64,000 bases of DNA from JADFQT01 sp965216025 (GCA_965216025.1 CBDCEX010000017.1:186001-250000), one strand, 5' to 3'. Counted from the stretch's first letter, positions 52,799-61,722 are shown. The notes: generated by a model from the letters alone, not told the origin. Program-made: numbers and translations.

Positions 52799-52859
52799 TA
52801 GGGATTGGGCGTCCTAACGCCTGCGGGCCTCCCCTACTGCACGCCAGATCGGCCCCGCG

Positions 52860-53330
52860 CTAGACAGCGGACTCCTCCGTGGGGGAGGCCTCCCCCGAAT
52901 ACTGGGGATGGCTCAAAAAATGGAAGGTCCAGGCTCCCCGCATGCCCTGGAAGAAGAGACAAGCCGGTAGTACCTGCATAATAATTATACGGGCCACATC
53001 CTGCGGCTCTTCCCAGGAGATCAAATCCAGGGCCCACAATGGAATCCGGCTGATCCAGAAGTAGAAAAAGAGCGAGACCGCAGCCATTCTGACTCGCTTG
53101 AGCACGCCGAACGACAGCAAAGCCATCAGGCCAGTTTCAACTACCACCCAAGCCAACTGGCCCGCGCTCCACAGGTTCTCGACCTCCGAGTCGAAACCGG
53201 AAAACAGCAATAGAGCGTTAAGCAGGCCAACCGCAGCCCAAGAGAACCCTGCGATCCATGCCCAGCGCATGCGCCGGCGCGCCTGCGTGATATCCCCTCC
53301 GATAAGGACTCGATTCAGAAAGCGGTTCAA
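52860..53330 (-). CDS. Small integral membrane protein of unknown function
   Basis: The 156-residue protein has four hydrophobic segments (AWIAGFSWAAVGLLNALLLF, AWVVVETGLMALLSFGVL, AAVSLFFYFWISRIPLWALDLI and ARIIIMQVLPACLFFQGM). The N-terminus is basic, cytoplasmic-type, and a short polar tail follows. I recognise no family. The TTG at 53330 has GGCTAGAGA upstream. It lies 62 bases from MITE copy C, which ends just behind its stop codon. No neighbour suggests a role. Confidence 0.6.
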   Translation of the reverse strand: MNRFLNRVLIGGDITQARRRMRWAWIAGFSWAAVGLLNALLLFSGFDSEVENLWSAGQLAWVVVETGLMALLSFGVLKRVRMAAVSLFFYFWISRIPLWALDLISWEEPQDVARIIIMQVLPACLFFQGMRGAWTFHFLSHPQYSGEASPTEESAV

Positions 53331-53517
53331 TCTCTAGCCTGTATCTGGCCGTGGGCGAAATGCTGGTCGCCAACCATCGAGAATTATCAGGGGAGCGCGA
53401 TTAGCCAAGAGAGGAATCAGCCGACGGGCGGCGAGTTGAGGTGGCGCCGCCAGACGAGAAGTTGAAAGAGCAGTCGAAGGAGGGGAGTAGACCGCCAAAC
53501 ATCTAGTCCTTTAGGAG

Positions 53518-53736
53518 CTAATCCCTTAGGGGTATAGTTCCCCAGGTGATGCTGTCTGGAATATCGGAAAGCGCCTGCTCCTTGGCCAGCTCTCTAATCT
53601 GTAGGAGAGTGGCGTTGACCTCCGGCGTTAGAAAAACCCAGTCCGGCTCCTCGGGTATCCAATAAGGCGAGTTTATGCGGACCACTTTGCCGTCTTTGGC
53701 GTTGAGATAGATCCCGAACTTGGAAGTATATTGCAT
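53518..53736 (-). CDS. Small hypothetical protein
   Basis: The 72-residue acidic protein of mixed strands and helices (FGIYLNAKDGKVVRINSPYWIPEEPDWVFL-type N-terminal half) has no motif I recognise. It is 38 bases downstream of purA on the same strand and could be the last cistron of that transcript. Codon use resembles its neighbours, which supports it as real. The region 53331-53517 upstream of the membrane protein holds nothing recognisable. Confidence 0.5.
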   Translation of the reverse strand: MQYTSKFGIYLNAKDGKVVRINSPYWIPEEPDWVFLTPEVNATLLQIRELAKEQALSDIPDSITWGTIPLRD

Positions 53737-53774
53737 TGCTCTAAGCCATCTCTAAAACAGTTTAACAGCTCTGC

Positions 53775-55061
53775 TTAAACCAGAACCGGCTGCACCAACA
53801 CCGTCTCTTCTCGACTGGGACCGGTGGAGATGATCTGCACCGGACACCCTACCAAAGATTCGACTCTATTAATGTAGCGGAGGGCGTTGGCAGGCAGCTG
53901 GTCTAATTTGGTAGTGCTGGCGGTAGGTTGCTCCCACCCGAGGAACTCCTCGTATACCGGCTGGCACTGCTCCAGGAGAGCGGTATCGGCCGGGAAGTAA
54001 TCTAGATTGCGACCGTCAGCCCGATAGCCGACACAAATCTTCACGGTGGGGAATCCGTCCAGAATATCCAATCTGGTCAACACTATCCCGGTAAAGCCGT
54101 TGATCTGCCGGCTGTAGTGGGCAGCGATCGCGTCGAACCACCCTACCCGGCGGGGCCGACCGGTGGTAGTCCCATATTCATGGGCCTTTTCCCGCAACAG
54201 CTCGGCGGTTTCGTCATGCAACTCCGTGGGCATGGGGCCGCTGCCCACTCGGGTGGAGTAGGCTTTGAATACTCCCAGCACCTCGGCTATTGACTGAGGA
54301 TTTAGCCCCAAACCGGTGCAGGCTCCTCCAATGGATGAGGACGAGGATGTCACGTAGGGATAAGACCCGTGGTCCAAGTCCAGCAGAGTACCCTGCGCCC
54401 CCTCTAGCAGCAGACGCTTGTCACCAGCCAGCAGATTTTGAACGATTTTTTCGGTAGATTGCACGTAGGGCCTGAGCCATTCCGCCCATTTCCGACACTT
54501 GACCAGAATCTCATCCAGAACCAGCGGTTCCTTGCCGTAGACCTTGGTGATCAGGGCGTTTTTGAACTGCAAGGTCTGCTTTAATTTGTTCGGCAGGCTC
54601 TCGCCATTCATCAGGTCCCCAATGCGTATACCCATCCGCCCGGCCTTGTCCATGTAAGCCGGTCCCACTCCCTGACCGGTGGTGCCGATGGCGCCGGAAC
54701 CTCGAGCTTCCTCCTCCAGGTTGTCGAGCAATATGTGGTAGGGCATTATGACGTGGGCCCGCTCGCTGACGTACAACCGGCTGGTGTCTATGCCCCGGGA
54801 GGCCAGCATCTCCAACTCACCGGCCAGCACATCCGGGTTCACCACCACGCCGTTGCCAATGATTCCGTAAACGTCGGGCCAGCATATTCCTGATGGAACC
54901 AGGTGCAGCTGAAAGGTGCCCTGGTCATTTACCACAGTGTGACCGGCATTATTCCCGCCGGCATAACGAACCACGTAATCGACGCTACCGGCCAGGTAAT
55001 CTATAACCTTGCCTTTGCCTTCGTCACCCCATTGGCCGCCGATTACGGCATACGCCGGCAT
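53775..55061 (-). CDS. purA: Adenylosuccinate synthetase PurA
   Basis: The 428-residue enzyme joins IMP and aspartate with GTP in AMP synthesis. Motifs are GGQWGDEGKGKVIDYLA at the N-terminus (P-loop and catalytic Asp), YAGGNNAGHTVV with the catalytic His, GTTGQGVGPAYMDKAGR at about 130, LLEGAQGTLLDLDHGSYPYVTSSSSSIGG at about 225 and TTTGRPRRVGWFDA at about 305. VLTRLDILDGF and NRVESLVGCPVQIISTGP close the protein. The ATG at 55061 has GGAGAGGG upstream; the frame open to 55127 has no signal. An inverted repeat lies in the leader. The gene stands 240 bases behind the MFS gene. Confidence 0.97.
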   Translation of the reverse strand: MPAYAVIGGQWGDEGKGKVIDYLAGSVDYVVRYAGGNNAGHTVVNDQGTFQLHLVPSGICWPDVYGIIGNGVVVNPDVLAGELEMLASRGIDTSRLYVSERAHVIMPYHILLDNLEEEARGSGAIGTTGQGVGPAYMDKAGRMGIRIGDLMNGESLPNKLKQTLQFKNALITKVYGKEPLVLDEILVKCRKWAEWLRPYVQSTEKIVQNLLAGDKRLLLEGAQGTLLDLDHGSYPYVTSSSSSIGGACTGLGLNPQSIAEVLGVFKAYSTRVGSGPMPTELHDETAELLREKAHEYGTTTGRPRRVGWFDAIAAHYSRQINGFTGIVLTRLDILDGFPTVKICVGYRADGRNLDYFPADTALLEQCQPVYEEFLGWEQPTASTTKLDQLPANALRYINRVESLVGCPVQIISTGPSREETVLVQPVLV

Positions 55062-55093
55062 TATACCCTCTCCAGCTTGGATCTTGACGCCTT

Positions 55094-55125
55094 GGTTTGG
55101 CCCAAAACGGGCTCTGGGCCAAACC
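55094..55125 (-). promoter_or_regulatory. Inverted repeat in the purA leader
   Basis: GGTTTGGCCCA (55094-55104) and TGGGCCAAACC (55115-55125) are perfect complements with a ten-base spacer, 33-64 bases upstream of the purA start. It could be a protein-binding operator or an mRNA hairpin; no T-run follows. Confidence 0.45.
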
Positions 55126-55301
55126 AACGGGAGTATATCAAAACCTGTCCGGGTTGGAAAGCCAAGCTTGGCAGCAGCGCAGCAGGCAAACGGGGCCGGG
55201 CGATGCCCCAGAGAATGCCCCGGGCAAGTCCTAGCCGATTCTTCCCTTCATTTAGCTTACATACCACAATCGCAAACCTGGCCCGCTTACCGCAGTAAGG
55301 G

Positions 55302-56732
55302 TCAATCGGCCTGCTGCGGCTCTCTATCCTGCCTCATTAGAAGGGCGGGCGCAACCGCCAGCAGGGACAGCGCTCCGGCCACGCGCAGGAAGTCATGGAA
55401 CAGAGTGAGACCGGCGGTGGTGTAGGCCTCTAGCAGCACCAGCGTCTCCAGCCCGGCGGTGAGTCCCTGAAAGTGCTCGACTCCCCAAGCCGAAAGCGCC
55501 GCCAGTCCCAGGGTCATCCCCATCATTCTGGCCACCACCACCAGCGACGCGGCGGTACCCCGATAGTCGTTCCCGGCGGGCTCCAGGGCCCGGGCCATTA
55601 TGGGGGCGATCACCAGGCCGAATCCCAATCCGACCATGCCCAGGTGCCAGGTCAACTCTGGGTCTTCAACCCCAATGGGCCAGGTGCTCACCAGGAATAG
55701 ACCGGCGGCGCACAACAGCAAGCCCGTTATCGTAACCGCTCTAATTCCGGCCCAATGCATTAGCACGCCTCCCAGCACGGCGCCTGGAGGAATAAATATG
55801 GTCATGCGGAGCAGCCATAAAGCTCCGGTAAACGGTTCCTTGCCCATCACCGTATTAGCCATCAGGGGCACGGTAACCATAGCTATAATCAGCGCCGTCC
55901 CCACCAGCAGCTGGGTGCCGGTGGCCGCCAGAAAGGCCCAGGAGCGGAACAGGACTGGAGACAGCAGAGGCTGGAGTACACGGGATTCCAGCCGCACCAG
56001 CGTCAGGACCAGAAGCACTCCGGCGGCGCCGACCAGGAAGGGAGTGGGCGAGGACAGGGTGAACAGCCCCTGCCGGGACAGGCCCAGGGAGAGGACCAGC
56101 AGGGCGGCCACCAGCAGGGCCCCGCCAGCGTAGTCTACTCGTGCCTCCCGGTTCCGCTGATTGGGGAGCCAGAGCAGGGCAACCAGTAGCAGCGCGGCCT
56201 GGGGCAGGTTGAGCCAGAAAATCCAGCGCCAGTTGGCCAGCTCCACGATGGCGCCTCCATAGACTGGCCCCAGCATGGACCCCGCCTCGGCGGCACCCCC
56301 GACTATGCCCAAAGCCAATCCCCGGCGCTCTGGCGGCAGCAGGGTGCTGGCCAGGGCCATCCCGATGGGGATGGCGGCGCCTCCGCCCACGGCTTGAATC
56401 ACCCGGCTTGCCACTACCCAGCCCAGGCTGCCGGATAGGGCGACCATGGCGCTCCCCAGTATGAAAACCAGCAGGGATGCCTGGTAAACCCGGGGATAGC
56501 CGTACACATCCGCCAGCCGCCCGATCAGGGGCATCGCCACCGTGTATCCCAGCAGGTAGGCGGTGATGATCCAGGAGGCTCGGTCCAGGTCGGTGGCGGG
56601 GATTTTCAGGTCCAGCATCACGCTGAGCAGGGCGGTGACCACCACGGTCTGGTCCAGGGCTGTCATGAAAGCCCCCAGACCAATCAGGGTAAGCGCCCAA
56701 GGGACATAAATCGACTCGCGGGCTCGAAGCAT
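55302..56732 (-). CDS. MFS drug/lipid exporter, DHA2 (EmrB/QacA, P55-like) type
   Basis: The 476-residue protein has about 14 hydrophobic helices. Helix 1 shows LIGLGAFMTALDQTVVVTALLSVM, loop 2-3 shows the motif A-like GRLADVYGYPRVYQAS, and helix 5 carries GGAAIPIGMALASTLLPPERRGLALGIVGGA. It would export drugs or lipids in exchange for protons. It starts 12 bases behind the LprG-like lipoprotein gene. In mycobacteria the LprG lipoprotein and the P55 MFS pump form just such a pair moving triacylglycerides and glycolipids to the envelope. By analogy this protein may have a lipid substrate, though that is inference. Confidence 0.88.
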   Translation of the reverse strand: MLRARESIYVPWALTLIGLGAFMTALDQTVVVTALLSVMLDLKIPATDLDRASWIITAYLLGYTVAMPLIGRLADVYGYPRVYQASLLVFILGSAMVALSGSLGWVVASRVIQAVGGGAAIPIGMALASTLLPPERRGLALGIVGGAAEAGSMLGPVYGGAIVELANWRWIFWLNLPQAALLLVALLWLPNQRNREARVDYAGGALLVAALLVLSLGLSRQGLFTLSSPTPFLVGAAGVLLVLTLVRLESRVLQPLLSPVLFRSWAFLAATGTQLLVGTALIIAMVTVPLMANTVMGKEPFTGALWLLRMTIFIPPGAVLGGVLMHWAGIRAVTITGLLLCAAGLFLVSTWPIGVEDPELTWHLGMVGLGFGLVIAPIMARALEPAGNDYRGTAASLVVVARMMGMTLGLAALSAWGVEHFQGLTAGLETLVLLEAYTTAGLTLFHDFLRVAGALSLLAVAPALLMRQDREPQQAD

Positions 56733-56744
56733 GGAGCGGCGTAT

Positions 56745-57476
56745 TTAGAGGGGTGGGCTTATTTCCACCGGCACGTCGATGTCATCCAGGGAAAGCACCC
56801 GGACGGCATCCGCGATGTCGGTGGAGATCACCTGCCCGGTGATCACTACCCGCAGCAATAAACCGCTGGATTGTTCCAACCATAACTCCAGCATCACATC
56901 GAAACCCGGAGCGGCGTTGGGCACCAGCCGGGACAGGTCGCCGGAGTCCACCCGACCCTGAACTAGATACACCGGCCGCTCCCCAAGAGACTCGGCGCCG
57001 GCCAAGCTGGGAGACTGGATAGAACCCAAGATAGCCGAGAGGGTCTGCCCCAAATTGGCGAAGTTGACCGGCAGTAATTCCATACCGACCTCTTCCCATT
57101 TCCCGGTAAAGAAGTTGGTCATGTAGGCCTGGTCGGCGATGACCACCATGTCGGTTTCCACATAGGTGCCGCTAACCTGCGCTTCCACGGTGAAACTGAA
57201 TCGGTCCGGGTGAGCCACCACCCCGTAAACGCGGCTCATCTCCAGCCCCGGCAGCAGCTCGGTGGTGCCCTGGGGCTGGTCCAGGAGGAAGGAAGCGTAG
57301 CTGAGTTGGTCCAGCTGGCCGATGGCGTGGTCCAAGATCGCCGCCGGGTCGATGTTCAGCTCGGGAGTAGGAGTGGGGGTACCGCCACAGTCGAGGCTAA
57401 TCGTAATAAATAGGGCAAAGGCCGCCCGGCTCCAACCGCCAGAGCCTTTTATCTTAAATCCGACTCCCTGCAGCAA
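56745..57476 (-). CDS. LppX/LprAFG-family lipoprotein (LprG-like)
   Basis: The 243-residue lipoprotein has a hydrophobic N-terminal signal and a lipobox-type ISLDCGG near residue 30, then a Thr/Pro-rich linker. The LppX_LprAFG half-barrel shows ILDHAIGQLDQLSYASFLLDQPQG, FTVEAQVSGTYVETDMVVIADQAYMTNFFTGKWEEV and VYLVQGRVDSGDLSRLVPNA. The fold holds a hydrophobic cavity for acyl chains. It is seven bases behind the TolB-like gene and 12 bases before the MFS gene, so the three are one transcript. The likely job is to carry lipids outside the membrane for the partner pump, as known for mycobacterial LprG/P55. The exact signal cleavage is uncertain. Confidence 0.82.
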   Translation of the reverse strand: MLQGVGFKIKGSGGWSRAAFALFITISLDCGGTPTPTPELNIDPAAILDHAIGQLDQLSYASFLLDQPQGTTELLPGLEMSRVYGVVAHPDRFSFTVEAQVSGTYVETDMVVIADQAYMTNFFTGKWEEVGMELLPVNFANLGQTLSAILGSIQSPSLAGAESLGERPVYLVQGRVDSGDLSRLVPNAAPGFDVMLELWLEQSSGLLLRVVITGQVISTDIADAVRVLSLDDIDVPVEISPPL

Positions 57477-57482
57477 TCTAAC

Positions 57483-59026
57483 TCAATTTTGGGACCAGAA
57501 GGCCAGAGTGCCGGCCGCAATTTCCAAGGGAGGATTGTCTCCAGGCACGTCCAAAACGAAAATCAGGGAGCCGGTGGGGGTATGGCCATTGCGACGCTCA
57601 AAGGCTTGCTCCGGCGAGCCCGCCACCACCAGCTGAGAGCTGTCGGGAGACCAAGGGTAGTGGGAGTAGGCATACTGGTCGAAAAAGCTCAGCAAGGTGA
57701 AGAACTCACCGGAGGGCTGAAACCGGAAGAGGTCCTTGGCATCGGCGCCGTCGCTGCCGGAAAGCTGCCCGGAGACTCTCCATTGAAAAAGCCGCTGCTC
57801 CGGGTCCAAGGCCACCCAAGCCAGGCGCTGACCATCGGGAGACCAGTAAAAAGCTAACAGGTCCTCCGCGGCGATGGTTTCGACCTGGGGATCTACCGGC
57901 ATTTCCCGGCCCGTTTCTTGCAGCGACACCACCCTTAATCTCTGGAAGGCCGGCCCTGCCGAGTCCGAATGGTCGGCAACAGCGAGCCGAGTGCCGTCAG
58001 GCGACCAGAGGAAGGCGGAAAAGGGTCCTACCTCCAGCGCCGGCTGGGCCTGCTCCAGGGCGCCACTATTCGCGACCATAATTAGGCCACCATCCTCGTT
58101 GTGGCTCGCGTAGGCCAGCCGCGGGCCCCCGGAGGTGGCGGCCGGGGAATAGGCCGCCACCCGAAATCCGTCATCGGAGCCCAGCGCAAGGGAAGGTTCA
58201 CCAGTCGCCAGGTTGGGAATCAACTTTATCTCCGGGCCGGAATGTAGCAAGAGTCCTCGGGAATCTTGAGCCCAGCTGAAGTAAAGCGGCGCGCCGGTCT
58301 CGACCGTCGTGGGCCCTTCATTTGAGATAACTGGGGAAACAAACAAGGTTAGGCCCCGAGGAGTCGCAGCGATAAACCCCAGGGACCGGCAGTCCGGCGC
58401 CCAGTAAAGATAGTGGGGAACGCCATCGGCGATCAGAGCCGGAACCTCGTTGGTGTAGATGGTATCGGCCCGCCCGGTGATGGCATCGATGACCTGGATG
58501 GAAACAGTGGCTTCCCGCTCGCTTCGCATTTGCACCCGGGAAACCGCCAGCTTGGTGCCATCGGGAGACCAGGTAGGCCAGGCGTAAAATTGATTGAAAT
58601 TCAGAGTTTGGCCGAGTAACGCCGCGGAAATCTGCCTCGCCCCAGGCTCCTGGGGTTCTGCTCCGGAGGTTCCGGAGGTTCCGGAGGTTCCGGAGGTTCC
58701 GGGCGGAGCTGATTGTTGCCGGTCAACTGCTGGGGGTCTGTCCCATCGCCCTTGATCGTAAACAGGTCACCGCCGGTACCTACATAAACTATCCGGTCCA
58801 CGCTCACCACATTATCATTAACTGCGTCATTCGGGGGGTCGTCCGGATAACTGAGTTCAGATGTTGTCGGTCCCCGCAATTCATAGCGGAACCCCTGGCA
58901 CCCAACCAGGAGCAGCCCGAGCAAGACCGGCCCAAGACAGACCAGGAGAAGTAGATGGACGGGCTTCCGGCGCAAATCAGCCGGCCCCTGGGCGGGAGGT
59001 CGGCCTGGCCGATTCCGTTTAAGCAA
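57483..59026 (-). pseudogene. TolB-like/WD40-like beta-propeller lipoprotein with a frameshift
   Basis: The first part (59026 to about 58700) has a signal with lipobox LLLVGCQG (about residue 42) and the start of a propeller (IVYVGTGGDLFTIKGDGTDPQQLTG). At a nine-base tandem repeat (58663-58698) the frame is lost. The downstream frame resumes as ISAALLGQTLNFNQFYAWP and continues with blades marked WSPDGTKLAVS, LYWAPDC, FLWSPDGTRLAVADHSD and YWSPDGQRLAWVAL to FWSQN at 57483. Joined, it is an envelope lipoprotein of about 510 residues. The frame difference is a single base and could be an error in the repeat, a real mutation or a slippage switch. It lies 12 bases behind aroB and seven before the LprG-like gene. 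Confidence 0.75.
58663..58698 (+). repeat. Tandem repeat, four units of 9 bp
   Basis: CCGGAGGTT is repeated four times exactly, with a partial fifth, inside the TolB-like gene at the point where its frame changes. Read in the upstream frame it gives (Pro-Glu-Pro)n and in the downstream frame (Gly-Thr-Ser)n. Confidence 0.92.
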
Positions 59027-59038
59027 CGGGGTTCCAGC

Positions 59039-60148
59039 TCAGCTGATAAGCTCCCGCAAGGTCTCTTCCACCAGCTCCGAGGGCACATCGCGGCGGACCG
59101 TGGCCTTTCCGATTTGCTCCAGCATAACCCAACGAAGGGCTCCGCCATCGGTCTTTTTATCCAGAGACATGGCCTGCCGCACCTGGTCCAGAGCGACTCC
59201 AGAGACACCCTTGGCGTCAATTGGGAGGCTGAAACGCTGCAAGAGTTGCCGCTGCCGGTCCACCACCTCCTGGGGAATCAACCCCATCCGCTGGGCCATC
59301 CGGCCGGCCCCCATCATTCCGATGGCCACGCCTTCCCCGTGCATGAACCGGCCGTAGTCGGTGGACGCCTCTAGGGCGTGCCCGATGGTGTGTCCGTAGT
59401 TGAGCAGGATGCGAATGCCTAGCGTTTCCCGTTCATCCTGGCTGACCACGTTGGCTTTGATGGCCATGCTCCGGCGGATGATTTCGGTTGACAACTCCGG
59501 CTCCAGAGCCATCAGGTCTTCCGCATGCTCCTCAAAGAGGTCAAAAAGATCGGCGTCCAGGATCAAACCGTGTTTTATGGCCTCGGCCCAGCCCTCCGCC
59601 AATTCCCGCTTACCCAGGGTGGACAGGGTAGCCACGTCCGCCAGCACGGCCCTGGGCTGATAGAAGGCCCCTACCAAGTTCTTGCCCTGGGGCAAATTGA
59701 CCGCCACCTTGCCGCCCACGGAGGCATCCACCATGGCCGCCATGCTGGTGGGGACCTGGACGAAGGGCAACCCCCGCAGGAAGGTCGCGGCGACGAAACC
59801 TGCCAGGTCTCCCACTACTCCGCCACCAACGGCGATAATCGCCTGGCCTCTTTCGGCTTTTAAACTTACCAGCCACTGATATATTCCCTGGGCCAGCTCA
59901 AAGTTCTTGCTGGGCTCGCCCGGGGGAATGATAAAACAGTGGGCTGCAATGCCGCGTTTTTGGAGCGCGCGCTGGGCGATGCGACCGTAGGGTCGCATCA
60001 CGTTCTCGTCGGTGATGATGTAGGCCGTGTCCTTGACTCCCAGCTCCAGGAACCGGTCCCCCAAATTTTCCAGCAGACCCCAACCAGCCACCACCGGATA
60101 GCTGCCTTCCGAGTGGTGGACGGTGGCGGCCAGTTCAGGGTCGGGCAT
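59039..60148 (-). CDS. aroB: 3-dehydroquinate synthase AroB
   Basis: The 369-residue enzyme makes 3-dehydroquinate from DAHP in the shikimate pathway. It shows the NAD site IIAVGGGVVGDLAGFVAATFLRG (about residue 95), VPTSMAAMVDASVGGKVAVN with the zinc-binding region, and GWAEAIKHGLI with a Glu ligand. LLNYGHTIGHALEA and FMHGEGVAIGM supply the His ligands. The ATG at 60148 has GGAG upstream; the longer frame runs through a nine-base tandem repeat and is unsupported. It follows aroK by 76 bases, so the two shikimate genes are adjacent as in many bacteria. Confidence 0.96.
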   Translation of the reverse strand: MPDPELAATVHHSEGSYPVVAGWGLLENLGDRFLELGVKDTAYIITDENVMRPYGRIAQRALQKRGIAAHCFIIPPGEPSKNFELAQGIYQWLVSLKAERGQAIIAVGGGVVGDLAGFVAATFLRGLPFVQVPTSMAAMVDASVGGKVAVNLPQGKNLVGAFYQPRAVLADVATLSTLGKRELAEGWAEAIKHGLILDADLFDLFEEHAEDLMALEPELSTEIIRRSMAIKANVVSQDERETLGIRILLNYGHTIGHALEASTDYGRFMHGEGVAIGMMGAGRMAQRMGLIPQEVVDRQRQLLQRFSLPIDAKGVSGVALDQVRQAMSLDKKTDGGALRWVMLEQIGKATVRRDVPSELVEETLRELIS

Positions 60149-60158
60149 TCGACTCCTC

Positions 60159-60185
60159 CAAGTTTGGCAAGTTTGGCAAGTTTGG
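60159..60185 (+). repeat. Tandem repeat, three units of 9 bp
   Basis: CAAGTTTGG occurs three times head to tail in the aroK-aroB spacer, just upstream of the aroB ribosome site. Confidence 0.9.
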
Positions 60186-60224
60186 CTGCTCACCGGCTTT
60201 TAAACACCCTCATTTTGAGCGCCC

Positions 60225-60863
60225 TCACTGGGAACTGGGAGATGGACCCTGGTCGGTCTCGGCCTTCCAGATTTCGACGATCTGCCCCGCCACCTGCTCC
60301 GGCGTGAAATCGTCGGTGGGGATGCTGTAATGGGCTTGCGAATAAGTCCCGGCTCGCTCCTCCAGCAGCGACTTGATTCGGTCCAGGGCATCATCTCCCG
60401 CCAGCAAAGGACGAACAGGATTGGCTTCCCGCTCGACCGCTCGCTCCGTGCCCTCGTGGTATTCCTCGCGCGCCTCCGCGTCTTTGGCCTCCAACCCGGT
60501 TCGGCCCAGCCGCTGGAATATGGTTTCCGGGCGAGCGTTCAAGCAGAGGACCAGTCCGCGGTCCAGCATGGCTTGCCGGCTTACCGGGTTCAAAAAGGCC
60601 CCGCCGCCGGTGGCCACGACCTGTCTGGACCCGGCGCATAACTCCGCCAGCACCGTGACCTCCAGGGCACGAAAGGCGGGTTCCCCTTCGGCTTGAAAAA
60701 TCGACTCGATGGGCTTTCCGGCCCGACGAACAATCTCCGCGTCCGCGTCCACCAGCCGCCAGCCAATCTTTTGTGCCAGGATACTACCCACGTGGCTCTT
60801 GCCCGAGGCCATGAAACCGATGAGGAAGATATTTTTGGGAAAACACAAGGTTTTTATCGGCAA
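60225..60863 (-). CDS. aroK: Shikimate kinase AroK, with extended C-terminus
   Basis: The 212-residue kinase transfers phosphate from ATP to shikimate. It shows the P-loop IFLIGFMASGKSHVG (residue 12), the shikimate site DADAEIVRRAGKPIESIF (about residue 40) with the Arg in EPAFRALE, and GGGAFLNP at about 87. The lid region GTERAVEREANPVRPLLAG is about residue 140. Most AroK proteins are about 170-180 residues; here a longer lid and tail add about 30. It lies 25 bases behind the VOC gene and in front of aroB. Confidence 0.93.
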   Translation of the reverse strand: MPIKTLCFPKNIFLIGFMASGKSHVGSILAQKIGWRLVDADAEIVRRAGKPIESIFQAEGEPAFRALEVTVLAELCAGSRQVVATGGGAFLNPVSRQAMLDRGLVLCLNARPETIFQRLGRTGLEAKDAEAREEYHEGTERAVEREANPVRPLLAGDDALDRIKSLLEERAGTYSQAHYSIPTDDFTPEQVAGQIVEIWKAETDQGPSPSSQ

Positions 60864-60888
60864 CGCGATTCCTTCTGAGTTTCGCTAA

Positions 60889-61722
60889 TCACGCCGGAAG
60901 CTGGGTCAGATGCATGCGACTGCCCTTGGTAGAGTCAGTCTCGAAGTAGAGTACCTGCTGACCCACCGAGTTGGTATTGGGGGTATCAGCAACGAACTGG
61001 AAGCCCTTGGCCCGGCAATCGGTGATGGCTGCCTCGATGTCCAAAGCCACGTACCCCACATGGTCCATGCGATGCGCCGGTCCCAGAGACGCCGGTCCCA
61101 GAGACGCCGGATCCTGGGGCTCAATCAACTCCACCTGAACCTGGCCGAAGTTAACGAAGGCGTTGCGTCCGCCCCGCCGGGATGCCCCGCCTCCCAGGTG
61201 AGTTCCGCCCAGCTTGTCCACGTACCAGGCGATGGCATCCTCCAGGTTATTAACCAGATAGCCGGCGTGGACAATGTGGTCAATCTTCAACCCCGCGTCC
61301 AGGCCCGCAGTGTTTGGTTGAGACGGCAGCTGAGTCAGGTGCATGAGGATACCGTTGGTGCCGGCGGGATCGAAGTACAGCACCTGCTGGCCCAGCACGT
61401 TGGTGTTCGGAGCATCGGCGAAGAACTTGAAGCCCTTGGATTTCAAGCTCGCGATGGAGGCGGCGATGTCTGAGACGGCGTAACCAATGTGGTGCATCAC
61501 CAGGGTGTCGGCGGGGAGGTCGGTCTGGTCCTGGGGCTCAATCAATTCCACTTCCACTTTACCAAAGTGAACAAAGGCGTTGCGCCCGCCGCTGGGGATA
61601 ATGCCCCCGGCCGGCAGGGCGCTGCCTCCGGCGTTTTCACCACCGAAGCCCTGGGCGTACCAGGCAACGGCAGCGTCCAGGTCGCGGACCAGATAACCTA
61701 TGTGCTGTATCTTGTCAAACAT
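60889..61722 (-). CDS. Two-domain VOC (glyoxalase/epimerase-like) protein
   Basis: The 277 residues consist of two homologous VOC domains. Domain 1 starts KIQHIGYLVRDLDAAVAWYAQ and ends GILMHLTQLP. Domain 2 starts KIDHIVHAGYLVNNLEDAIAWY and ends SRMHLTQLPA. Both have a VELIEPQD strand and an HHIGYAV/DHVGYVAL strand with metal-type His/Glu positions, as in methylmalonyl-CoA epimerase and lactoylglutathione lyase. The reaction is unknown. A 15-base duplication in domain 2 makes ASLGPASLGPAHR, probably a recent slip. GGAGAAGCC precedes the ATG. It heads the minus-strand run VOC-aroK-aroB-TolB-LprG-MFS. Confidence 0.85.
   Translation of the reverse strand: MFDKIQHIGYLVRDLDAAVAWYAQGFGGENAGGSALPAGGIIPSGGRNAFVHFGKVEVELIEPQDQTDLPADTLVMHHIGYAVSDIAASIASLKSKGFKFFADAPNTNVLGQQVLYFDPAGTNGILMHLTQLPSQPNTAGLDAGLKIDHIVHAGYLVNNLEDAIAWYVDKLGGTHLGGGASRRGGRNAFVNFGQVQVELIEPQDPASLGPASLGPAHRMDHVGYVALDIEAAITDCRAKGFQFVADTPNTNSVGQQVLYFETDSTKGSRMHLTQLPA

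Noticed and set aside
58663..58698. CRISPR-like array
   Set aside because: The units are 9 bp with no spacers; it is a minisatellite. No CRISPR array or cas gene was seen in the window.
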